Shown piece after piece: positions 1 to 9,657 of a stretch of DNA of 38,722 bases (the stretch's first letter is position 1; every line of letters starts with the position of its first letter). Where the stretch lies: NCBI GenBank assembly GCA_030267965.1, contig BRYA01000912.1, positions 1 through 38,722 of the forward strand, written 5' to 3'. The notes under the pieces are model-generated. The model ran no database searches and was not told where the DNA came from. It saw only the letters and a list, made by a program, of their open reading frames with translations. This stretch comes from Triparma columacea (taxonomy: Eukaryota > Sar > Bolidophyceae > Parmales > Triparmaceae). A program made the position numbers and the translations under genes.

Positions 1-240
1 GAAGTAGCTCCACTGCGAGGTAGCAGTGCCGGGGCCGCAGTTGCTGTTAAAGACTTTGTTGAACTCAGCTGCGTCGTCCTGGTTGTTCGCTGCGTTCAGT
101 TTGCTTTGGATAACAGAGCAATACTTCGTCTTTGTGGTACTCGTGCTAGGGATCGGGCCAATTGTCTCCACACAAGAAGCCTCCGTGACACTGGCGGGAG
201 CCAGGAGGAAGAAGGGTAAAATTAAACTATGAATTATCAT
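1..240 (-). CDS. Secreted protein, 5' part only (3' end outside the window)
   Basis: On the minus strand an ATG at 240 opens a frame that stays open for 80 codons to the window edge, so no stop is visible. The N-terminus MIIHSLILPFFLLAPASVTEA is a textbook signal peptide with a hydrophobic core and an Ala-rich cleavage region. The mature part is Ser/Thr/Asn-rich with cysteines in CVET, YCSV and NCGPG, and ends at the edge with TSQWSYF. This fits an extracellular or secretory-pathway protein. No family is recognised. A plus-strand frame over the same bases (26-232) is the antisense shadow. The gene is visibly incomplete; its remaining domains could decide its function. Confidence 0.6.
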   Translation of the reverse strand, partial: MIIHSLILPFFLLAPASVTEASCVETIGPIPSTSTTKTKYCSVIQSKLNAANNQDDAAEFNKVFNSNCGPGTATSQWSYF

Positions 241-460
241 ATTATATTGCTGCGGAGGTCGATTGGAGAGAATTAGTTTGAAGTCTGTCCCCATATCGAC
301 AGTAGTCATATTGATATACCTCTCTGATGGCCAAATAATCACACAAAAACCATTTGGACGACGACGAACGAGCAGTTGAGAGAGAGAGCTCTATTTTCTC
401 CATATTTGGGGGCGTATGCGAGGTGAAAGTGAATAAATGGTATAATGATAGCAAGATTTG

Positions 461-500
461 AGTTTGTGAGGAGAGCATAGGAGTAAAGGCGCCCGATATT
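461..500 (+). repeat. Direct repeat, copy 1 (40 bp)
   Basis: Core AGAGCATAGGAGTAAAGGCG. By hand alignment it matches copy 2 (748-787) at 36 of 40 positions. The two copies lie 287 bp apart in the same orientation. No function is evident. Confidence 0.75.
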
Positions 501-747
501 AGTGTAAATACTGACCTGTGGATTTGCTAAAAAGAGGGGAGAGACAGCCAAAAATCTGAAGTCCTTCCATTTTCCAACATTCTCAATCATTAGGGGATCC
601 TTTACTATTTTCCCCACCTGCAATGTTTAAAAGAGAGCGCAACCCTAAACTCTGACTTAGTAGCCCCCCCCCCCCCCCCAAAAAAGAGTGAAGTCGATAG
701 GTAGGTCCCTAAACATGTGTTAAACTTGTTGGGAAACAAAAAAAACC

Positions 748-787
748 AGTTTTTGAGGAGAGCACAGGAGTAAAGGCGCCCACTATT
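748..787 (+). repeat. Direct repeat, copy 2 (40 bp)
   Basis: Core AGAGCACAGGAGTAAAGGCG. It is the partner of 461-500 in the same orientation and lies just downstream (minus-strand sense) of the deaminase stop codon at 836. Confidence 0.75.
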
Positions 788-835
788 TTACCCCTCTAAT
801 AATATCCCTCCTCGTTTCTCTTCGTAAACCTCCCT

Positions 836-3474
836 TTATATCGCAACAAGGTTTTCGTAAACCCCCCCACACCCAACATCAGTATAAGTAATAACAAGGA
901 ACCCTGGGTTAGGTTCTGCGATTTTCTTCAGCCACTCATTGCACGCTCCGCATGGTTTCAGTGGGTTGAGTTCCCCCTGGTGTGTTGTTATAACCGTCGC
1001 CGAGGGCTTCCGGAGGCGACCTGGTATTGGGGAGGATTCGTCTGACCACTTGCGGATGGAAACTTTGCGAACGGGTGAAGCCAGTTTGTCATCGACTGTT
1101 CCTTCCTCCTTCTTCCCCCTTTTCCCCTTCTCCAAAGCCTTCTCTTCCCCCTTCTCCATCCACATCTTCTTCCCTTCTTCCCCTCCCTCCCCCTTCCGTC
1201 CATTCCCCTTCAAATTACGCCCCCCCTTTACATCCTCCTCCTTCTCCTCTCCAACCTCCTCACATAGCACTTCACCGTCGTCTTCCCCGTCCAGGCTTAC
1301 CGCGAGCACCGCCACTGCCTTAAGGTCCTCCCTCCTGAGCCCTACGTTCGTCGCCAGGGCAGTCCCGATAACATTCCTCTCGGCGCAGAGGCTTCCCGTG
1401 GGCATTGAAACCTTGGAGCGAGTGTGGGGGGCGGGGGGGGGTCAGTTTATACCTTCCATTGTCGCTTGCAAGGAAATCTAATCTACAATCTACATCCTCA
1501 ATCCCCCGTCTCCTCCTCACCTCCATGTTCGTGCCCCTGAAAAGCTTCATTTCACCCCCAGGCATCTTGGCAAGCAGCACCGCAAGGACAGGCTTCCTCG
1601 TCTTCCTCATCCAGAATTTCCCGAGTTCGTTCTGTGTGTGTTGAGATCTCCTTTCGTTAGTTTTTTTTTTAAAGCGAACATTTCGACATCTGCAACTAAC
1701 TTCTCACCTTCCTCCCTCCCTTGCCTCTCGCGACTCCCATGAATTCGTCTCTGAATCTCTTCATTTCTTCCGTAACAATTTTCCCCTCTCCGCTGCATTC
1801 CTCTTCCCCCTTCGCCGGGTCCGTTTCCATGTCCTTAAAGCTGTGCATCTCAATATCGTCCACCGTAAGCACGCTCTCATGCCAGTAAGTCTTAAGCTGC
1901 CAGAAGTGGAGGTACCCGGGGCAGTAGCCCCTCAAGCTGCTCTGGATAGCGTACTGCCTGGCGCTGCTCCCGTCGGCGAAGCTAAGGGTTACGTGGAACC
2001 GTGACCTCCACTCCCCGTCGTAGTTGTCGGAGGAGGAAGAGGAGCCGGGGACGGGGGCCTCGCAGGGGAGGGGGGAACCGTGACCGACGGCGTCCCTGTA
2101 CCTCTCGACTAGAGGCACCAGACTGGACTTTACGAACCTGATGTTGTCGTCGTACCTGAGGTTTTGTCCGGGCAAACGGGGCGGCAAGGGGGGGGTTCAA
2201 GTGGGTTAGCCTGCGATCATTTACCCTCCCAATCGTTCCATCGGCTCCACCCCCCCCCCTCACCTGAATATGTTCCCCTCCCCGTGAACTCTCTCCACCC
2301 CCCACCCCTCCTTGCTCTCCTCCACGAACATACTCATTAGCTTCCCAGCCGCCATCGTGCTGTTCCCGCTAACGCTGTGCGTCCAGTTCCTCGGTGTCCC
2401 CACCCCCGTAACCAGCACCAGTACCTTCTTGACGACGACGTTCGCGACCCCCGCGTACTTCTCCTCAACGACCTGGTCGAACTTTGGTATGAGTACGGCG
2501 AGTAGCGGGAACTCAACGCCTACGACGGAGAGGCCCGTCCTCTCGGACCCCATGTCGGTCTCGCTTTCCCCCTGCCACCCCGGGAGCTCGGGTATGGCCT
2601 TAGCGTCCCTCCCCCTAAGCCTAACGTTAGCGACCTCCTTCCGTGAGAGGGGTAGGGAACCGGGGGGTACGACGAAACCAGTGGGGAGGAAACCAACGCG
2701 CTTCTGCAGCTCGTACCTGTCGCTGAGGTCGTTCCGACGACCCACGGCACCCTGGGTCATTGTGAGGTCCTTGCCGGAGTTCTTGTGACGGACTAGGGTG
2801 TTGAGGATGTTCTGGGAGAAGGGGGAGAAGGCAGAGAAACGGGGACGGCAAAGTATGGCGTTGGACGACTTGGGCGCGGGGACGGGGGTGTCGTGGGAGG
2901 TCACCTGGGACCTGAGGTCTCCCAGTAGTCCGCAGCCCTCCTTGTGTTCCTTGGCTTTGTCATGGTTAGCGGAGGTTGCGGCCTCGGTCGCGGGGGAGGA
3001 GAGGTTGAGTATGAGGTCCGTGTGGGAGACGTTATGGACCAGAAGCTCCACGTGCACGGTGGGGGGCGCGGGGGGGGAGGTCTTCCGGGGCGCGCCGGCG
3101 CGGGGGGGGGAGGGCTCTGAGGGGTGGAGAGAGTGCACGTCGCGGAAACGCTTTACGGATATGTGCTCGGTACCGCGGCCCTCACGAATAACCTCATCCT
3201 CAAGAACGGCGTCGGCGACTATTCTATGTCCGAGGGTGTCGCTTGTAGAATGGCTTTTCGAGGAAGGCGACGGGAACGGGGAGGTTCTATCGTGTGTTAG
3301 CCTGTTGACGTTGGGGGGAGGTTTGGACCCCTTTGCCATATTTGATGTGTTTTCACGCAGGAAGGAATGTGGAGGAGGAAGGGGGAGATCAGGGAGCTCC
3401 CTGGTCTCGCGACGGTCGCGGGTTTCAGGTAACGAGGGGGAGTGCTTGAAGTTGTAAACGTGCTTTATCTTCAT
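836..3474 (-). CDS. Cytidine-deaminase-fold protein with N-terminal Rossmann-like domain
   Basis: Four exons: 3474-2264, 2155-1708, 1631-1521, 1411-836 (introns 108, 76, 109 nt; all joins in frame), giving 781 residues. The C-terminal domain has the zinc-deaminase signature: CAE at residues 599-601 (in GSLCAERN) with E601 as catalytic base, and PCGAC at 743-747. Seen in cytidine deaminases, this set binds one zinc through three Cys. CAE and PCGAC are about 145 residues apart because of a Lys/Glu/Gly-rich insert. The middle (about 300-550) is an alpha/beta region containing LVLVTGVGTPRNW (about 350), NIFRYDDNIRF across the first splice, and VTLSFADGSS (about 460). I recall this layout from oomycete and fungal proteins but know no established function. 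The first 300 residues are low complexity. The start is uncertain: ATG at 3474 was chosen, ATG at 3339 is possible, and the frame is open upstream to 3654. Confidence 0.85.
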
Positions 3475-3541
3475 GTCATTGCGGTTTCTTATCTCACTTC
3501 TTCGAGATGGGGGAGTCTGTGGTGAGGGTGTTGATGGTATC

Positions 3542-3571
3542 GGTGGTGGAGGTGTGTGTGTGTGTGTGAAG
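3542..3571 (+). repeat. (GT)n microsatellite
   Basis: A short GT-dinucleotide run (GGTGTGTGTGTGTGTG core) sits just upstream of the chosen start of the minus-strand deaminase gene. It encodes Thr-His repeats in the open upstream extension of exon 1, which argues that the extension is 5' UTR rather than coding. Confidence 0.7.
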
Positions 3572-3739
3572 GTGAGGGGTGAGTGGTTTAGTGTGATACT
3601 ATGCATGTATTTGGCTTTGAGAAAGCAATGTGAGAAAGGAATGCTGCATAGCAACGCTGGATTGTGACGCTAGATAAGTGACGCTGCATAAGCAGTACTG
3701 CACAATTAACGCCTCATCACAAATGTATAGAGAACTCAC

Positions 3740-4132
3740 CTCCCATTCAGTATTTGTAGCATCTCTTGTATGTCCATTTTTATCTCCATTTTTAAGTCTA
3801 TCTCCATGTCCATCTCCATCTCCATGTTCATCTCCATCTCCTTTACCTCTATCCCCCCTCCACCCCCCCCTCCTCCCCCCTCTAATCCTCAACAATGTGT
3901 AAGTTAGTGCACCACCAGCAAGTATCCCAATAAGTGCATCAATGTAGTGAGAATATTTCCCTTGATCACGTTTATACAAATCATCAAATTGTACCTTCGC
4001 TTGATCAATAAGTTTCATCAAGTGAGTCCTATACGATGTAGTAGACGTTGCAAATGTAGACGTTGCAAGTAGAGACAACTTTGGGGAGTAGATTAAAGTG
4101 ACTCTCGAGATAGGGAGGTTGTGGATTGACAT
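3740..4132 (-). CDS. Possible small single-pass membrane protein
   Basis: A minus-strand ATG at 4132 opens a frame whose first 131 codons end at a good splice donor (GAG|GTGAGTTC at 3740/3739). The frame itself continues to 3599. Residues around 70-90 form a hydrophobic segment (IDALIGILAGGALTYTLLRI) followed by a basic Arg/Gly stretch, as in a single-pass membrane protein, and then a Gly/Asp/His repeat encoded by the hexamer tract at 3775-3855. No family is recognised. The downstream exon could not be placed; several AG acceptors lie between 3700 and 3630 but none gives a convincing continuation. It could instead be an isolated ORF, so confidence is low. Confidence 0.35.
3775..3855 (+). repeat. 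Imperfect (TCCATC)n hexamer tract
   Basis: Repeated TCTCCATCTCCATGTCCATC-type hexamers with substitutions. On the minus strand the tract reads as Gly-Asp-(Gly/Glu)-His repeats inside the small membrane ORF. Typical of replication-slippage DNA. Confidence 0.75.
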
Positions 4133-4572
4133 CCTCTGCTTCTATGTAGCTTCTATGCAGCTTCTATGCAGCTTGTATGTACGTAAGGGTCTTCTAGATG
4201 ATTATTATTGATTTAAAAACGAATTTTACGCTAAAAATGCGCTAAAAGTAGGCCAAAATTAGGCCCAAATTGAGAACAAATCTTCTTCGCTGGGAAACTG
4301 GAAGAGCTAATTGACCAAAACTGTATTACAGGCTGTATCATAGGAATTAGATACTTTTTACAACTCACCGAACGCTTTACAATACAAACAACGATAATAC
4401 TACATACACCATATCCAAACACATTGTATTTATCTCAAATTTGATCCCCAAAAAACTACATCGTCAAATCCCCAACTTTCAAACTCCTCCTCTCCATCTA
4501 AACATTCACTCCATACCCTAGCTCAAGCGCTATCAGTACTATTACTTTCAACCTTCCCAAATCCTTCCCAAA
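4133..4572. other. Intergenic, divergent 5' regions
   Basis: AT-richer DNA between the starts of the minus-strand small ORF and the plus-strand LRR gene. A short near-repeat of TTCTATG(T/C)AGC occurs three times at about 4140-4172. No coding frame with support was found. If the small ORF is real this is a bidirectional promoter region; no clear TATA element was identified. Confidence 0.5.
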
Positions 4573-5724
4573 ATGCCCAAATCAGCAGTATACTCTGGCA
4601 AACCCCTTGTAGACTTTATCTTTGATGATAGTGATGATGATGATGAACTCACTGAGGTGACTTTTGCAAAGGGAGTGACGTCGATTGGCTATCACGCCTT
4701 CAGCCACTGCTCCTCCCTCACGGCCATCACCATTCCGGATGGAGTGACGACGATTTGCGAAAGCGCCTTCTTCAAATGCTCCTCCCTCACGGCCATCACA
4801 ATCCCGGACGGAGTGACGTCGATTGGGGATAGCGCCTTCTACGAATGTTCCTCCCTAGCAGCCATCACAATCCCGGACGGAGTGACGACGATTGGCGAAC
4901 GCGCCTTCGAAGGATGTTCCTCCCTCACGCTCATCACAATCCCGGACGGAGTGACGACGTTATGTGATTATACCTTCAGGGGATGCTCCTCCCTCGTAGC
5001 CATCATAATCCCGGACGGAGTGACGTCGATTGGCATGTACGCCTTCGACGAATGCTCCTCCCTCACGGCCATAAAAATCCCGGACTCAGTGACAAAGATT
5101 AGCATTAACGCCTTCGAAGGATGCTCCTCCCTCGCAGCCATCACAATCCCGAACGGAGTGACGACGATTGAATATTGCGCCTTCTGGAGATGCTTCTCCC
5201 TCGCAGCCATTACAATCCCAGACGGAGTGACGTCGATTGACGAAAGAGCCTTCTCTGGATGCTACTCCCTTGCAGCCATCACAATCCCAGACTCAGTGAC
5301 GAGGATTGAAGAATTCGCCTTCGACGGATGCTCCTCCCTCAAAGCCATCACAATCCCGGACTCAGTGATGTGGATTGAAGAATTCGCCTTTTACGGGTGC
5401 GAATCCCTGACAAGAATCAGTTTATGTCCTGACATCTCCATCGATGAAGACTGCTTCTCAGAATGCACCGCCCTAATCTCTGCCGCTGCCTCACAAAATA
5501 TGCCGACTGTCGAGGACCTCCTCAATTACAGGTGGCACCGCGAACCCGCTGTGATCGAACGCGCCACCGTTCTGTTCTGCCTCAAGACACTCTTGGAGGA
5601 CCAGCCCGGGAGATCGGATGGGCTGAAGCGGAAGCACCTTGACGGAGGTGAAGGGATCACACTTGGGGTTAATGCGGAGAGGCTACCGAAGGATATGTGG
5701 AGAGTTATTCTGGAATTTCTGTAA
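4573..5724 (+). CDS. BspA-type leucine-rich-repeat protein (LRR_5)
   Basis: A single exon of 383 codons from ATG 4573 (context CCAAAATG). After a short acidic leader (DDSDDDDEL) come about twelve 23-residue repeats with consensus (T/A)AITIPDGVTxIgxxAFxxCSSL, the LRR_5/BspA pattern, at roughly residues 28-300. This fold forms a solenoid for protein binding. BspA-like proteins are surface proteins in bacteria and Trichomonas, but there is no signal peptide or membrane segment here, so this copy is probably intracellular. The last residues (RLPKDMWRVILEFL) look like the start of an F-box-type helix, cut short by the stop. The 69-bp DNA units are very similar, implying recent tandem duplication or conversion. 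The partner is unknown. Confidence 0.85.
   Translation: MPKSAVYSGKPLVDFIFDDSDDDDELTEVTFAKGVTSIGYHAFSHCSSLTAITIPDGVTTICESAFFKCSSLTAITIPDGVTSIGDSAFYECSSLAAITIPDGVTTIGERAFEGCSSLTLITIPDGVTTLCDYTFRGCSSLVAIIIPDGVTSIGMYAFDECSSLTAIKIPDSVTKISINAFEGCSSLAAITIPNGVTTIEYCAFWRCFSLAAITIPDGVTSIDERAFSGCYSLAAITIPDSVTRIEEFAFDGCSSLKAITIPDSVMWIEEFAFYGCESLTRISLCPDISIDEDCFSECTALISAAASQNMPTVEDLLNYRWHREPAVIERATVLFCLKTLLEDQPGRSDGLKRKHLDGGEGITLGVNAERLPKDMWRVILEFL
4642..5470 (+). repeat. 69-bp tandem repeat encoding the LRR_5 units
   Basis: About twelve head-to-tail 69-bp units, each containing a near-constant ATCCCGGACGGAGTGACG block and a TGCTCCTCCCT block. The central units are most alike and the last two diverge, the usual picture of a coding minisatellite. 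Confidence 0.85.
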
Positions 5725-5857
5725 CTCTAAAGTCACTGTTGAACGGCTATTCAAGAGGGTCCCGGCGTAAAATATCTCCCTCATAGGGTTAATTATGACG
5801 GAAAAAAGAAATGTTGACTTTTTCGCGTCAATTTATGTATTTACTTGTCGATACCGT
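5725..5857. other. Convergent 3' intergenic spacer
   Basis: 133 bp between the stop of the LRR gene (plus) and the stop of the secreted Cys-rich gene (minus). It must hold both 3' ends. No canonical AATAAA is seen. Confidence 0.5.
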
Positions 5858-8800
5858 TTAATGTAGAAAACCGCCACCCACCCTCATCATGTCCCGTTCA
5901 ATCTCCTCCAATATTTTTACTTCCTCCCTCTTCCTCTTCTCAAGTTCGTCCCCACTCAACGCCTTCAGTTCCTCTCTGACACTGTCAATTTTGCTCCCCT
6001 CGAGTCTCCTCCCTCCCCCCATTTGGTTATTGAAGGGAATAACGCACCTCTCCTCCGTATCTTTTACCTTGCACATCCTCCACGCGTCCCACGCGCATCT
6101 GTTGCACCCGTCGCAGAACGCCCCCCCGTCAGGGTAGCTCTCCTTGTCCGTCCAGTCCCCTTCGTACACCGGGTTACCGGAGAACCCCCCCTCCACCCTC
6201 TCAACTTCTTCTCCCGCCGTCAGTACGCTCGAGTACCTTAGCTTCAAGTACCCCAATCCGTAGCTGCTCTGTCCCCCCCCAATCTTAACAGGCATGAGTG
6301 AAGGGTCAGCCTCCAGCAGCATCCTATCCTGCCTCTCAAGCGCCTCCCTATTCGTCGCGTTAACAAGTCCGTCCGGCACGTTCCCAACAGTCTGCAGAAC
6401 CCCTACCTTCGCCTTGCTCCCGCACCCCAAGCTCCCAGGCGACGGGCCGCACGCTCCCTCCCTCCCCGTTTCTAGGCTAGCGTCGCAAACAGGCTCAGGG
6501 TCAGGCCTCGGTTTAGCTGACTTCCTGCACCTCCCGCACGATGGGTCCACCTCATAGTCCCTCCCCTTATACGTCAAACACTGCGTCCTATACGCTTGAG
6601 GGTATCCCACGCCGTTGGGGACCCTTTTGTTAAAGAATTTCCCCTCCTCCCCAGTCCACGTAACCACGGGTATCCTAACCGGGTCCTCCGTTGCACACGT
6701 CCACCCCTCCCCCGCGTCCCCGCAGTTGAACCCCCCGTCGTTCTCCCACTGTTCCCTCGTGAAGAAACTAGCTTGTAGTACATCACCAACACCACCTTCA
6801 CCCCTGCAAATATCACCACTACGAACCTCCCAGCAACCTTCAATATCATCCTCATGATCATCACCACAACCACCATGTCCAGGGTTACATGCACCGGCTT
6901 TAAAATCGTAACCACCTAACCTATCCTCACCAACTTCGCACATCTCACCAGGACGAACCTTTGTAGTTAACTGTAGTCTACACCCGTAAACAACCTCATC
7001 ATCAGGACCCCCGAATACCCTACTAACATTCCACCCGTCGTTTACAGTGCAACCGTCTGTTGTGAATTGAGGTTGGTATGCGAAGGTCGCTGCGAGGCTA
7101 TCTAGCGTGAAAAGTAGTGTGGGATTAAACGATGATTCTGAAGCGAAGAATGGGGGGACGTAGGAGGTCGGGGATGTTGAACGGTCGCAGGTACCGTGGG
7201 AACATTTGCAGAAGGTGGAATTAACTTCAGTGGTTAAACGACGGGGACGTACGAGTAACGGGCGGGAAAGTGAGGTTTGGGAACATGGGGTTACCTAGGT
7301 TCGAGAGAGTGTTTTAGAGGGAATGGTTTAGTGTGACTCTTCGGTTATGTAAAGATAAACAACCGGTTTGTCTCCTTGCCTCCTTTTCGTCATGACATCC
7401 CTTACCTTGCTCGTCCAGTTCTCATAGTTACATAATACATCCCCAATCCCTTCAGGCACCAATCTATTACAGTCCCCGACCGGCAGAAACTCGTTAGCGC
7501 TACCAGTCTCCTGTATATTAGGTAGCCCTTCACTCCAGCTGCTCTGTCCAATATACCCTCTCGCGTACGTCTGACGGACTTGAGCTTTGGAGGTTATAGC
7601 GTTACTTGGGGGTGTGAACGATGCGAACATACCGTCGCATGTTAACTGATCGATTGTAGAACCACCTGTACCTATGGTATTGTTTGGGGGACAGTAATGG
7701 AATAGTTTCTGCCTCCCCACACCAGTTTCTACGTTTGTATATAGGGAACGGTATGTCCTGTCCCAAACCGTTGTGTAGTTACCGTCACCCGGTAGGGCAG
7801 ACTGTACCTGCCGGTTTACATACCCAGGTTCGATTTCCGTATCGTGACTAGGTGGTCCTAATCCCGAGTATCGTTCCTCATGCACGCACCTCCCCTCCTC
7901 GTCCCTAACATCGTTAGGCGTGGACTCTGGCGTTCGGGAGGCCTCGTACCAACCGTCGTTGTATATGCCGTAGAACTCACGACTTGACCAACCGACGGAG
8001 GGGGAATCGAGGTTTGACTTCATGGTGTCTTGGAGGTATACCACTAGGCCTGTGGTACCTAGCACGCGTTTCTGGTCTGATGAGGAAGCTGCTGCGGTCG
8101 AGGGGAAGAGGAAGCTTTCACTCTGCATGTATGCGGCAGTTTCAAGGGCAGAGCACTCGTAGTTGTAATCGTCGTCACCGACGAACTCCTCGAGCTGAGC
8201 GTTCACGGAAATTCCGCAGGCGGCCCTGACGATATCGTATACTTGTGTCGAGTTCAAATTTATACCCCCACCACCACCACTCTCATCTTCAAGATCGAAT
8301 ATACCAGACGTGTTGAAGTCAGGCATCGCAGTTGCGTACGATAAAGGCGAGCACTGCAGTGCCCCAACGCTGTTCGGTACTGTAATATCATCTGGCCTCC
8401 GTGGACCTCCCTGTAGGATACCTATTTGTGAGTCTGGTACAAGGGGTTGTGAGTCAACTGCGGTGTAGGGGGTGTAGGATATGGAGTTCGTGTATGTGGT
8501 GAGGGGGTAGAAGCTCTGACGGGGACGGTTGAGACGTGGGGACGAAAGGTCGGAGGGGTAGATAAGGAACTCTGAAGGGTAGCTTGGTGTGTTATCGATG
8601 TTTGTGTAGTTTAGAAAACGGGTCCAACGGTTGTTACCGTAACCTGTGTTGTAGTATAGGGTGCCGTTGGAGGGGTTTTGGAGCCAGGAGGAAGGAACGT
8701 GAGACCAAGTTGATTGGGTGCAGGTACCGGGCTGGGGGGAAGAGGAGAGGCCTGGGTTGCGTGTGCGCGGGAGGGGGGGGGGAAGGAGGGAGGGGGGAGG

Positions 8801-9488
8801 CGAAAGGAGAGGGGGTGAACAAAAGAACAAAAGGGCGGGAGAAGGCCTGTGCGTGAACTCAGCTCGCGCAGTGCTTTATCTTGCAGTTCCACCATTACTC
8901 ACCTTGATCGCACTGGGGGAGGGAAGAGTTGCTGGAGGTCTCCTGCGAAGATTCATCGAGGCAAGGGACATCAGTTAGATAAGGGAACACCCCGTCTAAT
9001 ACAATTTTCTACACCTCCTCTGTCACGTAACTAAACTCTTCCATTTCCATCATTGTAAACTCTTCCTCTCTCACCTTTGATTTGAACTGCACGTAAAGTC
9101 TCCAATCCTCCATTATGCTGTCTGGATAAGTGAACTGACCGGAGGACATGCTGCTTATCGTAAATGTGAAGTCGACGTACAGGATATCCGCGCTGCAAGG
9201 TACTTTTTGGGAGGAAGTTGAGGTGGAGGAGGCAGGGGAGGAGGAAGAGGACACTGTCTCTGTTGTTGAGGTCATCCTTGTAGCATCTTGTTCGTGTATA
9301 GCGCTAGTGTAGTTTTTTACAACGCTAGAAGTCCCCTCATTTATTCCAGTTGCGTTGTCAGAGAATATTTTCAGCTGCTCCTCACCCTTGTCGACATCAG
9401 TGAAGGGTCTTCTTTTTGATAGACGTAAATATGAAGCTTGACACATGAATATGAGTAGAAAGGATGTAAATAATATCCATTTAGCCAT
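5858..9488 (-). CDS. Large secreted Cys-rich, N-glycosylation-rich protein
   Basis: Four exons: 9488-9015, 8942-8903, 8751-7361, 7294-5858 (introns 72, 151, 66 nt), 1113 residues, all joins in frame. ATG 9488 starts a clear signal peptide (MAKWILFTSFLLIFMCQASY). A Ser/Thr-rich linker lies at about 95-115. Later regions hold many N-x-S/T sites (NGTLYYNT, NYTTVW, NSTFCKCSHGTCDRS) and many cysteines, including CDGCNRCAW near the C-terminus. The last 70 residues are charged and helical (EELKALSGDELEKRKREE), a likely coiled coil. The TAG at 9009-9011 falls inside intron 1, which has a perfect branch motif TCTAAC and acceptor TCGCAG. Intron 3's donor (GTTTAT) is weak; the alternative GTTGTT three bases earlier is also in frame. 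Likely a cell-surface or matrix protein. No family recognised. Confidence 0.65.
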
Positions 9489-9657
9489 TTTGTAGCGGTG
9501 ATGGCTGTAAAGATAGGGAGAAAATGAAGGGGGAAGTAACCTTGAAAAACTTTGAGCGATTGAAGGGGAGGCCCGAAGGAGGCGAATTTTGAGTGATTTG
9601 AAGGGACCCTTCCCTTGCAATCTATTTACTGGACAAATCCGATAAATACAAGAGTTC
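9489..9657. promoter_or_regulatory. Bidirectional promoter region
   Basis: 169 bp between the ATG of the secreted Cys-rich gene (minus) and the ATG of the zinc-finger gene (plus). Both promoters and 5' UTRs must fit here or overlap the neighbouring gene. An A/T-rich patch (GATAAATACA) lies about 20 bp upstream of the plus-strand ATG. Inferred from gene arrangement alone. Confidence 0.4.

Larger units (their letters stand above)
241..835. other. Gene-free spacer with a 40-bp direct repeat and a 16-C homopolymer
   Basis: This is the spacer between the 5' end of the truncated secreted gene and the 3' end of the deaminase gene. Short minus-strand frames exist here (242-478, 339-623) but show no domain, signal peptide or exon-like junctions, so I do not call them. 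The stretch holds a diverged direct repeat (461-500 and 748-787) and a run of 16 C residues at 664-679 followed by an A run. The first copy of the repeat lies about 220 bp upstream of the secreted gene's start, so it could be promoter-associated. Confidence 0.6.

Noticed and set aside
939..1481. Plus-strand Ser/Pro-rich frame opposite the deaminase
   Set aside because: Low-complexity antisense of the purine-rich insert; the minus strand carries catalytic motifs and consistent splice joins.
4642..5470. Regular 69-bp repeats considered as a CRISPR array
   Set aside because: Repeats are contiguous and coding with no unique spacers, and the genome is eukaryotic.
9009..9011. TAG taken as the true end of a short secreted protein
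   Set aside because: A consensus donor (GAG|GTGTAG), branch TCTAAC and acceptor TCGCAG surround it, and the following exons keep frame and similar composition; the short form remains possible if the intron is retained.
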